Part shown: positions 1 to 8,242 of the stretch, one piece after another
How the letters are laid out: every line of letters begins with the position of its first letter
How positions within the stretch are numbered: the stretch's first letter is position 1
From: Thermogemmatispora carboxidivorans
GTDB taxonomy: Bacteria > Chloroflexota > Ktedonobacteria > Ktedonobacterales > Ktedonobacteraceae
Assembly: GCF_000702505.1 (NCBI RefSeq)
Contig: NZ_JNIM01000001.1
Location: 3,286,001-3,350,000, forward strand
DNA: 64,000 nt
Direction: 5' to 3'
Translations under genes and position numbers: made by a program
The notes under the pieces: generated by a model
Told to the model about the DNA's origin: nothing
Seen by the model: the letters and a program-made list of their open reading frames with translations, nothing else
Database searches by the model: none

Positions 1-1246
1 AGAGGAAACAGGTCTCAAACTGCGAAGGTGGGAAGTAGATGCCACGCTCTAAAAGGGCCCAGAAGAAGCGCGCGTAGCGCTCGCTGTCGGCATTTCTGGC
101 CGCAGCATAGTCGCGCACCGGCTCCGCGCTGAAGAAGAGGCAGAAGAGCGAGGCCAAACGTACGACCTGTATTGGCAGCCCAGAGGCCTCCACCGCCGCG
201 CGCAGACCCTCCTCCAGCAGCGCCCCCTTGCGCTCTAGCTCCTCGTAGCAGCCGGGCTTTTGCAACTCTTTGAGGGTCGCGATGCCAGCAGCCATAGCCA
301 GGGGGTTACCGGAAAGGGTCCCTGCCTGATAAACCGGCCCCAGCGGGGCGACCAGCTCCATGATAGCACGCTTTCCACCGTAGGCTCCCACCGGCAGACC
401 GCCGCCGATGATCTTGCCAAAGCAGGTCAGGTCAGGCAGAATGGCCGTGCGCGCCTGCATGCCCCCCAAGGCTACGCGGAAGCCCGTAATCACCTCGTCA
501 AAGATCAAGACGGCCCCGTACTGGGTGGTCAGACGACGCAGCGTCTCTAGAAAGCCGGCTTGAGGCAGCACCAGGCCCATATTGGCCGCCACCGGCTCTA
601 CGATCACCGCCGCAATCTCCTCGGGATAGCGCTGAAAGGCTTCCTCAACGGCAGCGCTGTCGTTGTAGGGCAGGCTGATCGTGTGAGCCGTCGCCTCTGC
701 CGGCACCCCAGCGCTGCCGGGCAGGCCCAGCGTGGCCACGCCCGAGCCAGCCTGCACCAGCAAGAGGTCGGCATGGCCATGATAGCAACCATCAAACTTA
801 ATGACCTTGGAACGCCCCGTATAGGCGCGGGCCAGGCGCAGCGCGCTCATGGTGGCCTCCGTGCCCGAGTTAACGAAGCGCACCAGTTCAACTGAAGGGA
901 CGCTTTCCACTACCAGACGGGCCAGCTCGTTCTCGGCCTCGGTCGGCGCCCCAAAGCTAAAGCCGCGCCGCGCCGCCCGGGTCACCGCCTCGACTACCGC
1001 AGGATGGGCATGACCCAAAATCAGCGGCCCCCAGGAGCCAACGTAATCCAGATAGTGGTTGCCATCAACATCATAGAGATGGGCCCCCTCACCACGCTCG
1101 ATAAAGACTGGCTCCCCTCCCACAGCGCGGAAGGCCCGCACCGGACTGTTGACCCCCCCAGGCATGAGGCTCTGAGCCTCACGGTAGAGGGCCCGCGACC
1201 ATTCTCGTCCCGCCTTTTTGCCTGACTGTTGCCGCTCCGTTTGCAT
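1..1246 (-). CDS. hemL: Glutamate-1-semialdehyde 2,1-aminomutase (3' end beyond window)
   Basis: PLP enzyme that turns glutamate-1-semialdehyde into 5-aminolevulinate, the second step of the C5 heme pathway, in the cytosol. The start at 1246 gives MQTERQQ and has a good AGGAG ribosome site. Reading down the minus strand shows family landmarks: [11 protein letters not shown] near the N-terminus, [25 protein letters not shown], and the PLP lysine in [16 protein letters not shown] (Lys278 from this start). About 415 residues lie inside the window; the usual length is about 430, so only a short C-terminal piece is missing. It is the last visible gene of the hemA-C-D-Q-L run, 110 nt after hemQ. 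The family call is very secure. Confidence 0.95.
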   Translation of the reverse strand, partial: MQTERQQSGKKAGREWSRALYREAQSLMPGGVNSPVRAFRAVGGEPVFIERGEGAHLYDVDGNHYLDYVGSWGPLILGHAHPAVVEAVTRAARRGFSFGAPTEAENELARLVVESVPSVELVRFVNSGTEATMSALRLARAYTGRSKVIKFDGCYHGHADLLLVQAGSGVATLGLPGSAGVPAEATAHTISLPYNDSAAVEEAFQRYPEEIAAVIVEPVAANMGLVLPQAGFLETLRRLTTQYGAVLIFDEVITGFRVALGGMQARTAILPDLTCFGKIIGGGLPVGAYGGKRAIMELVAPLGPVYQAGTLSGNPLAMAAGIATLKELQKPGCYEELERKGALLEEGLRAAVEASGLPIQVVRLASLFCLFFSAEPVRDYAAARNADSERYARFFWALLERGIYFPPSQFETCFL

Positions 1247-1356
1247 CGCCAGCTCCTTCTATAGATCCATACTCGCCCGTACTCATCTCGCCCCTCTATT
1301 GCTCCATCCAGGCTGCTGCCTGCCCAGGCCCCCAGTCAGTCAGCCAGCTCTTGGGA

Positions 1357-2121
1357 TCACGCTCCAATGTCGTCCAGGATCTCCGGCAAGGAACGCGCAA
1401 TACAGGTGAACATGGGCGTATCGCGCAAGGTGTACTGGCTGGCCTCGCTCTCGCGCATCTCCTGCACGAGGTCAAGAAAATCCGCCACGCTATCGGACTC
1501 AAAGGCGACGACAAATTCTTGATCGTCCAATCCAAACGAGTAGGTGGTGTGGATCTTGATGTTGGGATAGGCCACCCCCATGCGAATATGCTCGTCCATC
1601 ATGCGCTTGCGCTCCTGCAGCGGCAGAGCATACCAGGGGCGAGTCTTGACAAAAGGATAGACGAAGAGATAGGGCTTGTCTTCCAGCGTAATGACCAGCC
1701 GCGGGTCATGCGCCGCCCCGCGCGGACCTTTGCCCACATAGACGGAGCGCTTGGTCATCGAGAGGAATGAGCGCACTTCGGGCAAATACGGGCCGATAGC
1801 GCTGCGGCGAATCTTGCTGCTCAATCCCTGTAGATGCTCGATATCGTAGGTCGCCTGCCAGAGCATAAAATCGCAATCGGAGCGCAAGCCATAGAGGGCA
1901 TAGCTGCGCATCAGCGAGCACTGGGCATATTCATTGTAGATGGCCAGCAGCTCCTCGCGGCCCGCGCGCCGCTGCTCGGCAGGCAGGCGCAGCCACTGGG
2001 GATCAAGCTTGTAAAAGACGAAGCGCACAAGCTGACGAGGCTGCTTCGCTTTGGCCCGGGCTGGTTCTTGCTCGGGCTGAGTGGTGACTGTCTGCTCAAC
2101 CGTCTCCATCTGACCTGACAT
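1357..2121 (-). CDS. hemQ: Coproheme decarboxylase HemQ (chlorite dismutase-like)
   Basis: Oxidatively decarboxylates iron-coproporphyrin III (coproheme) to heme b with peroxide, the last step of the coproporphyrin-dependent branch. The 254-residue protein has the ferredoxin-like Cld fold signature. Visible active-site candidates are Tyr155 and Lys159 in YPFVK, followed by RPWY, and the proximal heme ligand His191 in IKIHTTYSFGLDD. The N-terminal 30 residues are Gln/Pro-rich and probably disordered. It lies in the hem run 146 nt after hemD. That gap holds short hairpins but no gene. The presence of HemQ predicts that HemY/CgoX and a coproporphyrin ferrochelatase are encoded elsewhere. True chlorite dismutase is unlikely given the Tyr/Lys pair and the operon. 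Confidence 0.93.
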   Translation of the reverse strand: MSGQMETVEQTVTTQPEQEPARAKAKQPRQLVRFVFYKLDPQWLRLPAEQRRAGREELLAIYNEYAQCSLMRSYALYGLRSDCDFMLWQATYDIEHLQGLSSKIRRSAIGPYLPEVRSFLSMTKRSVYVGKGPRGAAHDPRLVITLEDKPYLFVYPFVKTRPWYALPLQERKRMMDEHIRMGVAYPNIKIHTTYSFGLDDQEFVVAFESDSVADFLDLVQEMRESEASQYTLRDTPMFTCIARSLPEILDDIGA

Positions 2122-2267
2122 GGCCTTTCTCTCTTCTTCGCTTCTCTCTATCTACTCTAACACACCTTGTCCGGTGTTGCTATCCGTTTCTTGTTGATTC
2201 GCTCTCTGGCGTCCTTCCAGGACCAGACAGAGAGACGCCGCCCATTCTCGTCTCGCCAGACAGCGTT

Positions 2268-3185
2268 TTACACTGCCTGTTCTTGAGGAGCCTGAGTCTG
2301 GTGACGATAATAGGCCACAATGGCCGCGACCAGCCCCTCGATGGTAAAGGGCTGGGCTTCGACGGCTACCTGCAGGCCCAGGGCGCGCGCCGTGGTGGCA
2401 GTCACGGGACCAATGCAGGCGATCACCACCCCCTGACGGGCGAAGAGCATGCCTGGAGTGGTTCCTGCCGCCTGTTCTCCCATCGCCTGCTCCAGCCAGC
2501 GCACAAAAAAGCGGACCGTCGACGAGCTGGTAAAGGTAGCCAGCGAGAGGCGTCCCTCTTCTATCGCTGTCAGAACCTGCCGCCCGCGTGGATCATCGCC
2601 AGCCGCCGGCAGGGTGCGATAGGCTGGCACCTCCTCGACCAGCATGCCGGCCTGACGCAGCGCCTCGGCCAGCACCCGCCGGGCCTCGGCAGCCCGCGCC
2701 AACAGGACCCGCTGACCCGCCGGGCCTCTCCCTTGACGCTGGCATTCCGCTAACAGGGCTGCGGCTACCTGCTCAGCCACATACTCCTCGGGCACCAGCA
2801 CCCCACTCACACCTTGTTCGGCCAGGGCTGCCGCGGTGGCTGGCCCAATAGCAGCCACCCGCGTCGCTCCCCTAGCCAGCAGGGTCGGCTCCAGTCCCAG
2901 GGTACGCAGGCGCTCAACGCAGAAACGCACCCCGTTGACGCTGGTAAAGACCAGCCAGTCATAAGGGGCGCGTCCTTCCTGAGAACCAGCTGCCAGACGC
3001 TCCAAGGCCCGATCAAGCGGCGCCCAATCTTCTGGCGGCACCAGGCGAATCACCGGAAAGCTCAGCGTCTCCGCCCCAAGAGCCTGCAGGCGACTGCTGA
3101 GGGCCTCGGCCTGCTCCTGAGCGCGCGTCACCAGAATCGTCCGCCCACGCAGCGGCTGCCCCTGATCCTCAACAGCAACCATCAT
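2268..3185 (-). CDS. hemD: Uroporphyrinogen-III synthase
   Basis: Cyclises hydroxymethylbilane to uroporphyrinogen III with inversion of ring D. The 305-residue protein is a little longer than the usual 250-270. The N-terminal half begins GRTILVTRAQEQAEAL and continues with the LGAETLSFPVIRL strand-turn typical of HemD; the two-lobed pattern is seen again in VLLARAAEARRVLAEAL and FTSSSTVRFF. Sequence conservation in this family is low, but position directly after hemC supports the call. The start is set by a strong TAAGGAGGAGG ribosome site 5-7 nt upstream; a second in-frame ATG follows immediately. The 63-nt gap to hemC carries ACGTG repeats and an inverted repeat around the hemC stop. Confidence 0.9.
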   Translation of the reverse strand: MMVAVEDQGQPLRGRTILVTRAQEQAEALSSRLQALGAETLSFPVIRLVPPEDWAPLDRALERLAAGSQEGRAPYDWLVFTSVNGVRFCVERLRTLGLEPTLLARGATRVAAIGPATAAALAEQGVSGVLVPEEYVAEQVAAALLAECQRQGRGPAGQRVLLARAAEARRVLAEALRQAGMLVEEVPAYRTLPAAGDDPRGRQVLTAIEEGRLSLATFTSSSTVRFFVRWLEQAMGEQAAGTTPGMLFARQGVVIACIGPVTATTARALGLQVAVEAQPFTIEGLVAAIVAYYRHQTQAPQEQAV

Positions 3186-3222
3186 CGCACCTCCTCCTTA
3201 CGTGACGTGACGTGTCGTGTCG

Positions 3223-3261
3223 CAGCACTGCGCTGACCATCTCCTGGCTCAGACAGTGCTG
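3223..3261. repeat. Inverted repeat around the hemC stop codon
   Basis: CAGCACTG (3223-3230) and CAGTGCTG (3254-3261) are perfect complements separated by 23 nt and bracket the hemC stop. No T-run follows, so this looks like an intra-operon RNA hairpin rather than a terminator. Next to it (3200-3216) the motif ACGTG is repeated. Confidence 0.4.
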
Positions 3262-4205
3262 GCAGCGCGGATCTCGGCAATAATCTCCTCGGCTCCCTGG
3301 GCCAGGGCCTGCTCGGCCAGCATCATTCCCAGGTGAGCCGCCAGGCGCAGAGCCTGCTCAGTATGCCAGGCAATGCTTCCCTGGACACGGACCGCCCGGC
3401 GCCCGTCCAGGCTGATCACCAGGGCCCGCAGATGCAGGCGATCATCAGCCAGCCAGGCATGGGCTGCAACCGGCAGGTAGCAACCAGCACCCAGATGGCG
3501 CATGAAGGTCCGCTCAGCGCTGGCAGCTGCCTGGACCTCCACATCGTTGAGCGGGGTCACTAATGGCACCAGTTCCGAATCTGCCCGCAGCTCTAAGGCC
3601 AGAGCTCCCTGACCGGGGGCTGGGAGCAGCATCTCCACTGGCAAACACTCCAGGCGATCCGCCAACCCCTCAAAGAGGCCAAGACGACTCAGCCCCGCCG
3701 CAGCCAGCACAATCAGATCGTACTCGCCAGCCTCGAGCTTGCGCAGGCGCGTATCGACATTGCCACGCAAGGGGAGAATCTGCGCCTGCGGATAGAGCGC
3801 GCGCAATTGGGCCGCGCGACGCAGGCTGCAGGTCCCAATGCGTACCCCAGGCTCAGCAGGCGAGCCGAGAAAGTCGTGGCGGCGCACCAGCACATCCCGC
3901 ACGTCCTCGCGCGGCCCCGGCACCAGAACCAGCAGGCCATCCGGCAGCGCCGTGGGCAGATCCTTCAGACTATGGACCGCCAGATCGACCACCCCGGCCC
4001 GTAGGGCGCGCTCGATCTCTGTCACGAAAACGCCATCACCGCCAATCTGCACCAGTGGCGCCTCTGTCGCGCGGTCCCCTTGGGTATGAATCGGCTCAAT
4101 GATGATCTCCAGCTCGCGATACAGCTGCCGCAGCCTGGCGATCACCGTCTGCGTCTGAGCCAGGGCCAGCTTGCTGGCGCGTGTCCCGATCACTAGTCTG
4201 TTCAT
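3249..4205 (-). CDS. hemC: Hydroxymethylbilane synthase (porphobilinogen deaminase)
   Basis: Polymerises four porphobilinogens into hydroxymethylbilane. The start at 4205 gives MNRLVIGTRASKLALAQ, the conserved family N-terminus, and a 318-residue protein of normal length; the open frame upstream to 4262 is overlap with hemA and not needed. The catalytic aspartate is Asp82 in HSLKDLP and the cysteine that carries the dipyrromethane cofactor is Cys242 in LGAGCYLP. The arginine-rich substrate site appears as TCSLRRAAQL and GNVDTRLRKL. The first 110 nt overlap the 3' end of hemA in another frame. A GGAAG ribosome site lies inside hemA, so translation is probably coupled. Confidence 0.95.
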   Translation of the reverse strand: MNRLVIGTRASKLALAQTQTVIARLRQLYRELEIIIEPIHTQGDRATEAPLVQIGGDGVFVTEIERALRAGVVDLAVHSLKDLPTALPDGLLVLVPGPREDVRDVLVRRHDFLGSPAEPGVRIGTCSLRRAAQLRALYPQAQILPLRGNVDTRLRKLEAGEYDLIVLAAAGLSRLGLFEGLADRLECLPVEMLLPAPGQGALALELRADSELVPLVTPLNDVEVQAAASAERTFMRHLGAGCYLPVAAHAWLADDRLHLRALVISLDGRRAVRVQGSIAWHTEQALRLAAHLGMMLAEQALAQGAEEIIAEIRAASTV

Positions 4206-5481
4206 CCGTCGCCACTTCCAGATCAAAAAGATAGCGCAGCGCCTCGGCGTAGACATGACCACGCCCGGCAGCAGCAGCTTCCTTGAGGCGCGTCACCGGC
4301 TTATGGAGGACCTTATTCATCAGGCGGGTGGTCAGCTCCTGGATGGCCGCCAGCTCTCGCTCCGAGAGCGAGGGGGCAAGCTGGCGCAAGGCGCGCGCCA
4401 GCTCCTGCTGACGGAGAGCCTCCACGTGCTCGCGCAGCTCGACGATGGTGTCGGTCACGCTCAACGAGCTGAGCCAGCGCGCAAAGGCGTCGACCTCCTC
4501 GGCGATAATGCGTTCAACCTGAGTCACTTCCTGCAGACGCAGGCGAATGCCCTCATCAACCACCAGGCGCAGATCGTCAATATTGTAGAGATGAACGCCG
4601 GGCAGCCCTCCCACCGCCGGATCAACATCGCGCGGCAAGGCAATATCAATGATGAGCAACGGGCGCCCCTGCCGCCGCGGCAGAACCGCCCGCATCATTT
4701 CCTCAGTGACCACCGTATGGGGGGCCGTTGTTGAAGTAATGACCACATCCGCCTCTACCAGCGCCTCCGGCAGCTCGCTAAAGGGATGGGAACAGGCCCG
4801 CTCCCCAAGCTGCTCCACCAGCTGCTGGGCATGCTCGGCGGTGCGATTCACGATGATCAGACGACGTGCCCCGTTGTCGCACAAATTACGCGCCGCCAGC
4901 TCGCTCATCTGGCCCGAGCCAACAAGCAAGACCGAAGCTTCGTTGAGATGGGGGAAGAGCTGACGCGCTAATTGGACCGCCGCATGGCTGATCGAGACCG
5001 CCCGTCGACTGATGCCTGTTTCACGACGTGCCCGCTTGCCCGTGACCAGCGCCGCGCGGAAGAGGGCCGAGAGGATCGGCCCGGCAAAGCTTCCTCCCTG
5101 GGCCAACTCCAGAGCATCGGCTACCTGCCCCTGGATCTGCGGCTCTCCCGGGATCAGCGAATATAAGCCGCAGGCCACGCCGAACAGGTGACGCGCCGCC
5201 TCCAGGTCGGTATAGGTGTAGCAGTGCTGCTCCAACGGTACTCGCTCTACACTACGCTGCTCGCAGAGCACCCCGAGCAAGGCCTCACGCCCCCCCTGCT
5301 CCCCCTCCGCACAGACCGCGTAGAGTTCGAAGCGGTTGCAGGTCGATAGCAACACGGCCTCCTGCACAACCTGGCGCACCGCTCTCAAGAGCGCCGCCAC
5401 CTGACGCGGTGCACAGGCTAGCTGCTCACGCAACTGAATCGGCGCCGAAGTGTGATCAACGCCTACCAGGACAATCTGCAT
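4096..5481 (-). CDS. hemA: Glutamyl-tRNA reductase
   Basis: NADPH-dependent reduction of glutamyl-tRNA(Glu) to glutamate-1-semialdehyde, the entry step of the C5 pathway. The N-terminal catalytic domain carries the nucleophile Cys48 in STCNRFELY; the Rossmann domain has VLLVGSGQMSELAARNL; the C-terminal dimerisation helices run from about 330 to 420. The last 36 or so residues (after LRYLFDLEVA) are polar and low in similarity to the family because they are read through the start of hemC in a second frame. The GAGGAG site before ATG at 5481 is good. It heads the hem run, with a promoter at 5544-5571. Confidence 0.95.
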   Translation of the reverse strand: MQIVLVGVDHTSAPIQLREQLACAPRQVAALLRAVRQVVQEAVLLSTCNRFELYAVCAEGEQGGREALLGVLCEQRSVERVPLEQHCYTYTDLEAARHLFGVACGLYSLIPGEPQIQGQVADALELAQGGSFAGPILSALFRAALVTGKRARRETGISRRAVSISHAAVQLARQLFPHLNEASVLLVGSGQMSELAARNLCDNGARRLIIVNRTAEHAQQLVEQLGERACSHPFSELPEALVEADVVITSTTAPHTVVTEEMMRAVLPRRQGRPLLIIDIALPRDVDPAVGGLPGVHLYNIDDLRLVVDEGIRLRLQEVTQVERIIAEEVDAFARWLSSLSVTDTIVELREHVEALRQQELARALRQLAPSLSERELAAIQELTTRLMNKVLHKPVTRLKEAAAAGRGHVYAEALRYLFDLEVATDEQTSDRDTRQQAGPGSDADGDRQAAAAVSRAGDHH

Positions 5482-5511
5482 GCTCTCCTCAACAGCTCAC
5501 AGAAGAAATCT

Positions 5512-5550
5512 CTAAAATCTCAAATCATTGGCGGTCTATGGAGATTTTAG
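5512..5550. promoter_or_regulatory. Inverted repeat overlapping the hemA promoter (operator candidate)
   Basis: CTAAAATCTC (5512-5521) and GAGATTTTAG (5541-5550) form a perfect 10-bp inverted repeat with a 19-nt spacer. The distal arm contains the whole predicted -10 hexamer, and the proximal arm sits near +17 to +26. A repressor bound here would block hemA transcription; alternatively the arms could pair in the leader RNA. Confidence 0.5.
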
Positions 5551-5571
5551 CGATTCTCTCTGAAGAGTCAA
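5544..5571 (-). promoter_or_regulatory. Predicted housekeeping promoter of the hem run
   Basis: On the minus strand: TTGACT (5566-5571), 16-bp spacer, TAAAAT (5544-5549). The start of transcription would be near 5537, giving a leader of about 55 nt before hemA. Confidence 0.6.
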
Positions 5572-6080
5572 GGCCGAATCCCCGGATATCTCATCAGGTA
5601 ATCACCGTATTTTGTCTCAGGTGGACTGCACTAAAAAAAGAGGGCGACCGCTGTGGCTCGCTCTGCTCGCCGCAGAGATCGCCAGCTCGCCAGTCGCCAC
5701 ATTGCTCTCGCCGGGCGACGCCGTTCTGCTGCTGTATATAGTACCACACACAGACGACCCGGCTGCCAGTGCGCAGGAAGCCCAGGAAGGGCCAGATGCT
5801 CGTCAAGCAGAAAGCAGACTGCCTGACCTGGCCAGCCCTCAGCACAGAAGCCACACGCGCTCGCTCCCTCAGAACACTGGCTACCCGCAAGATAATCATA
5901 GGATAAAGAAACCAGGCGGGCAACTGAGACCTCCGGCACCCTGGCGCGGCACCTAAAAACTGAAGGTCTCTTACCTGCCTGCCTGGCAAAGAACAGAAGT
6001 AAGGAGAGAAACGACGTAGGCGTCAGGGCCTTCTCTGGCTGGAAGGCAGCCAGGAACGGCAGCAAGGAGGCGCAGACCTC
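5572..6080. other. Long intergenic stretch between hem promoter and coxG-like gene
   Basis: No convincing gene is seen. The open frames here lack ribosome sites and family-like sequence. AGGAGG/CCTCCT (6065-6070/6077-6082) forms a small hairpin at the stop codon of the next gene and could weakly terminate it. Confidence 0.4.
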
Positions 6081-6518
6081 CTAGGCAGCCAGAACCTTTT
6101 CCAGGTTCTTGAAGAACGTGCTCAGCGAGTTCTTGGCCACACCCTGCCCCACAGGATTGTTCGCAACAGCAATCGGGCCACTCATCTCGGCATTGGCATC
6201 ATAGGAGAGCAGGGCCCCATCTGGCTCATCGGCCAGCGTGATCTGAGCCGTGGCATCAATCGAACCACCACGCCCCTGGCGCTGCAGCTGCAGCACAAGG
6301 AGATTGGGCGCCTGACGCTGGACAATATTCAGCAGAGCGGTATAGGTGCCCTTCAGCCCCGGAATCGGAAGCGAAAGCGTCACTTTCAGATGATTCTCGT
6401 CAGCGTACTCGACAGCCTCACAACCAGGAATACACTGCTTCAGCACCGCCGGATTCAAAATAGCTTCAAAGACGCGCTGGCTAGGTGCATGAAACTTATA
6501 CGTACCGTTGAACTTCAT
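6081..6518 (-). CDS. CoxG-like SRPBCC family protein
   Basis: The 145-residue protein has the START/SRPBCC layout of carbon monoxide dehydrogenase subunit G: MKFNGTYKFHAPSQRVFEAI, then NPAVLKQCIPGCEAVE, LKVTLSLPIPGLKGTY and a final amphipathic helix ending LSTFFKNLEKVLAA. In carboxydotrophs CoxG helps recruit CO dehydrogenase to the membrane, but members also occur alone and may bind small hydrophobic ligands. No cox genes are in the window, so a CO role is not supported by context. It is a single gene with its own promoter at 6626-6654 and ends convergently toward nothing close. Family call is solid; function is open. Confidence 0.8.
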   Translation of the reverse strand: MKFNGTYKFHAPSQRVFEAILNPAVLKQCIPGCEAVEYADENHLKVTLSLPIPGLKGTYTALLNIVQRQAPNLLVLQLQRQGRGGSIDATAQITLADEPDGALLSYDANAEMSGPIAVANNPVGQGVAKNSLSTFFKNLEKVLAA

Positions 6519-6625
6519 CCAGATCCATCCTTTTGCAGCAGTAAAATAACTGGTATGTGCCGCGTTCCTCAGTCAGCCAGCCTGCTTGAGAAGCAGCTCC
6601 TGACCACTGGGCAACGTCGGGCTTT

Positions 6626-6654
6626 ATTCTAGCCACTCGCTACAGCACTTTCAA
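6626..6654 (-). promoter_or_regulatory. Predicted promoter of the CoxG-like gene
   Basis: Minus strand TTGAAA (6649-6654), 17-bp spacer, TAGAAT (6626-6631). Five of six matches in each hexamer. It leaves a leader of about 100 nt. Confidence 0.55.
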
Positions 6655-6753
6655 GCCCGCAAGATTGAGGATACCTTATATTCCTATGCACGAAGCCGCC
6701 CTCTGCCCTCTGGCCTAAATGTGCTATCTTCCCCTCCCCTCTGTCTCTCTCTG

Positions 6754-6762
6754 TGTTATACT
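6754..6762 (+). promoter_or_regulatory. Extended -10 promoter candidate
   Basis: TG-T-TATACT fits an extended -10 element. No good -35 is present. It lies about 95 nt upstream of the chosen start at 6857. Confidence 0.4.
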
Positions 6763-6856
6763 GCCTGAAAACGTCCTACAGAGTATCAGCGTATGTAGAG
6801 AGGCCAGATCTCTCCAGCGCCGCAACGTGTACGTGTTCGTCTGGAAGGGAAGCATC

Positions 6857-8161
6857 ATGGTTCGGAGAGAAGAAGACATCAATTTCGAACAAGAGCAGCA
6901 ACAAGAGCAGCTCCACTGGCGCAGGCGAGCCGAGCGAGGTCGCAAGCGGTTGTCGGCTTCCGTTGAGGATGTGCTGGCCGAGCGCCCGAGCAACGAGTCC
7001 CTGGAGGAAGAGGAATCCGAAGAAGCCGAGCTGGTCCGCGCCCACGAGGCAGATGCCCGGTCCGCCGGGTTGATTCCACCGCGCCTGAGCCTGCAGTCAC
7101 GCGAGCTGGCGGTGCCGTCAGCCGAGGGAGATGGTACGACAGAGCCGGAGCCGCCCCAGCCTGGGTCAACTCTGGCCCCGCTTGCCCCTGAGAGCCAGGG
7201 CAGCGCTCTCCACGAGAAAGACGAGGCAGAGAAGCAGGCAGCGAATCGTGTGCTGGCAGCTTTTGCGCGGCGTTTCACTGCCTCTTTGGCCGCTTTAGGT
7301 AAGGTGCGGCAGCCAGGCCAGCGTCCGCCCGCGCCGGTCACAGCGGTGCTGCCGGCTCTGCCAGCGGGCAGCGAGACCGGAACGTCTTCCACGACCGCGA
7401 ACGCTTCCGCTAGCACACCGTCAGTCTCCGGGCCCACGCCCGCGCCCTCACCGGAGCAGCCACCGATGGCCTCTCCTCACACCGTGACTGTCTCGGCGGT
7501 CGGGAGCAACCACGAGAGTGGGGCCAGACCGGTGGCTGGCGCCAGGCCGTCAGCAGCCTCGCCTCAGCCTCGTGAGGCGGCCCGCCCCTCTTCTCAACGT
7601 CTGGCCGGGCGGACAACACGTGTCCGCCTGGAGGCGGCCCCCAAGCTCGCCGGTCCTCCCGCTGCCCCGGCAGGTCCGAGCCTGACCGCGCCTCCCCAGA
7701 CCACCCGTCCGCTTCCAGCTCTGGGAAGTGGCTATCCCCAGGCCAGGGTTTCGGCGCGACCGGGTCCCGCCACCCCTCCACCTGCGCCGCAGGGGTCCCC
7801 CCCGTCTGCCGCTGCTTCGGCAGCACGCCCACGCCCGGATCGACAAGAGCAGCCGGCTCCCGCTACAGCAGGTGCGCCCGCGCTCCCCTTCCGCTGGCAA
7901 ATGGGCAAAAGCTGCTTTACACGCGGACAGGGCGAGGCCGCCGTGCATTGCCCTACGGTTGGCGAGACTAGCGTCGTGCTGGTGACCTTAACAGGCGACC
8001 CCGGACCAGTGGTAGTGCAATACGTGTCGCTGCAACCAGGACGAGGGTTCACGGTTCACCTGAGTGCCCCCACCCAGCGGGAGACGCCTTTTCACTATGC
8101 CGTGCTCGAAAGTGCACCGCTCAGTAGCGACGTCGAGCGCTCGCAGCCAGGCAACGGTTAG
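6857..8161 (+). CDS. Pro/Ala-rich protein with C-terminal beta domain, function unknown
   Basis: The start at 6857 (MVRREEDINFEQEQQQ) has a GGAAGGGAAG site; the open frame further upstream is poor. The 434-residue product begins with a charged, Gln/Glu-rich segment (1-70), followed by about 280 residues rich in Pro, Ala and Ser that must be disordered. The last 90 residues look folded: strands such as TSVVLVTLTGDPGPVVVQYVS, interrupted by a glycine-rich turn, and GFTVHLSAPTQRETPFHYAVLE. That pattern resembles small beta-sandwich tails seen on cell-surface or phage-like proteins. There is no signal peptide or membrane helix, so the product is likely cytoplasmic. No function can be assigned. 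Confidence 0.75.
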   Translation: MVRREEDINFEQEQQQEQLHWRRRAERGRKRLSASVEDVLAERPSNESLEEEESEEAELVRAHEADARSAGLIPPRLSLQSRELAVPSAEGDGTTEPEPPQPGSTLAPLAPESQGSALHEKDEAEKQAANRVLAAFARRFTASLAALGKVRQPGQRPPAPVTAVLPALPAGSETGTSSTTANASASTPSVSGPTPAPSPEQPPMASPHTVTVSAVGSNHESGARPVAGARPSAASPQPREAARPSSQRLAGRTTRVRLEAAPKLAGPPAAPAGPSLTAPPQTTRPLPALGSGYPQARVSARPGPATPPPAPQGSPPSAAASAARPRPDRQEQPAPATAGAPALPFRWQMGKSCFTRGQGEAAVHCPTVGETSVVLVTLTGDPGPVVVQYVSLQPGRGFTVHLSAPTQRETPFHYAVLESAPLSSDVERSQPGNG

Positions 8162-8212
8162 CGCCTGGACACGGCTCCTTGCTCCACACCAGCGAAGCCA
8201 CTTCCGTTCTGA

Positions 8213-8235
8213 CCGGCCCGGCCCGGCCCGGCCCG
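8213..8235. repeat. CCGGC tandem repeat between convergent genes
   Basis: About 4.6 copies of the pentamer CCGGC lie between two convergent stop codons. The repeat is nearly self-complementary, so RNA from either side would fold into a GC-only stem. No U-tract follows. Confidence 0.8.
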
Positions 8236-8242
8236 TTCTTGG

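Noticed and set aside
1357..2121. Calling the gene a chlorite dismutase
   Set aside because: Position in a hem cluster and the Tyr/Lys pair (Tyr155, Lys159) fit coproheme decarboxylase better.
5594..6065. Overlapping 131- and 144-codon minus-strand frames upstream of hemA
   Set aside because: Both lack ribosome sites and any family resemblance, and they overlap each other in different frames.
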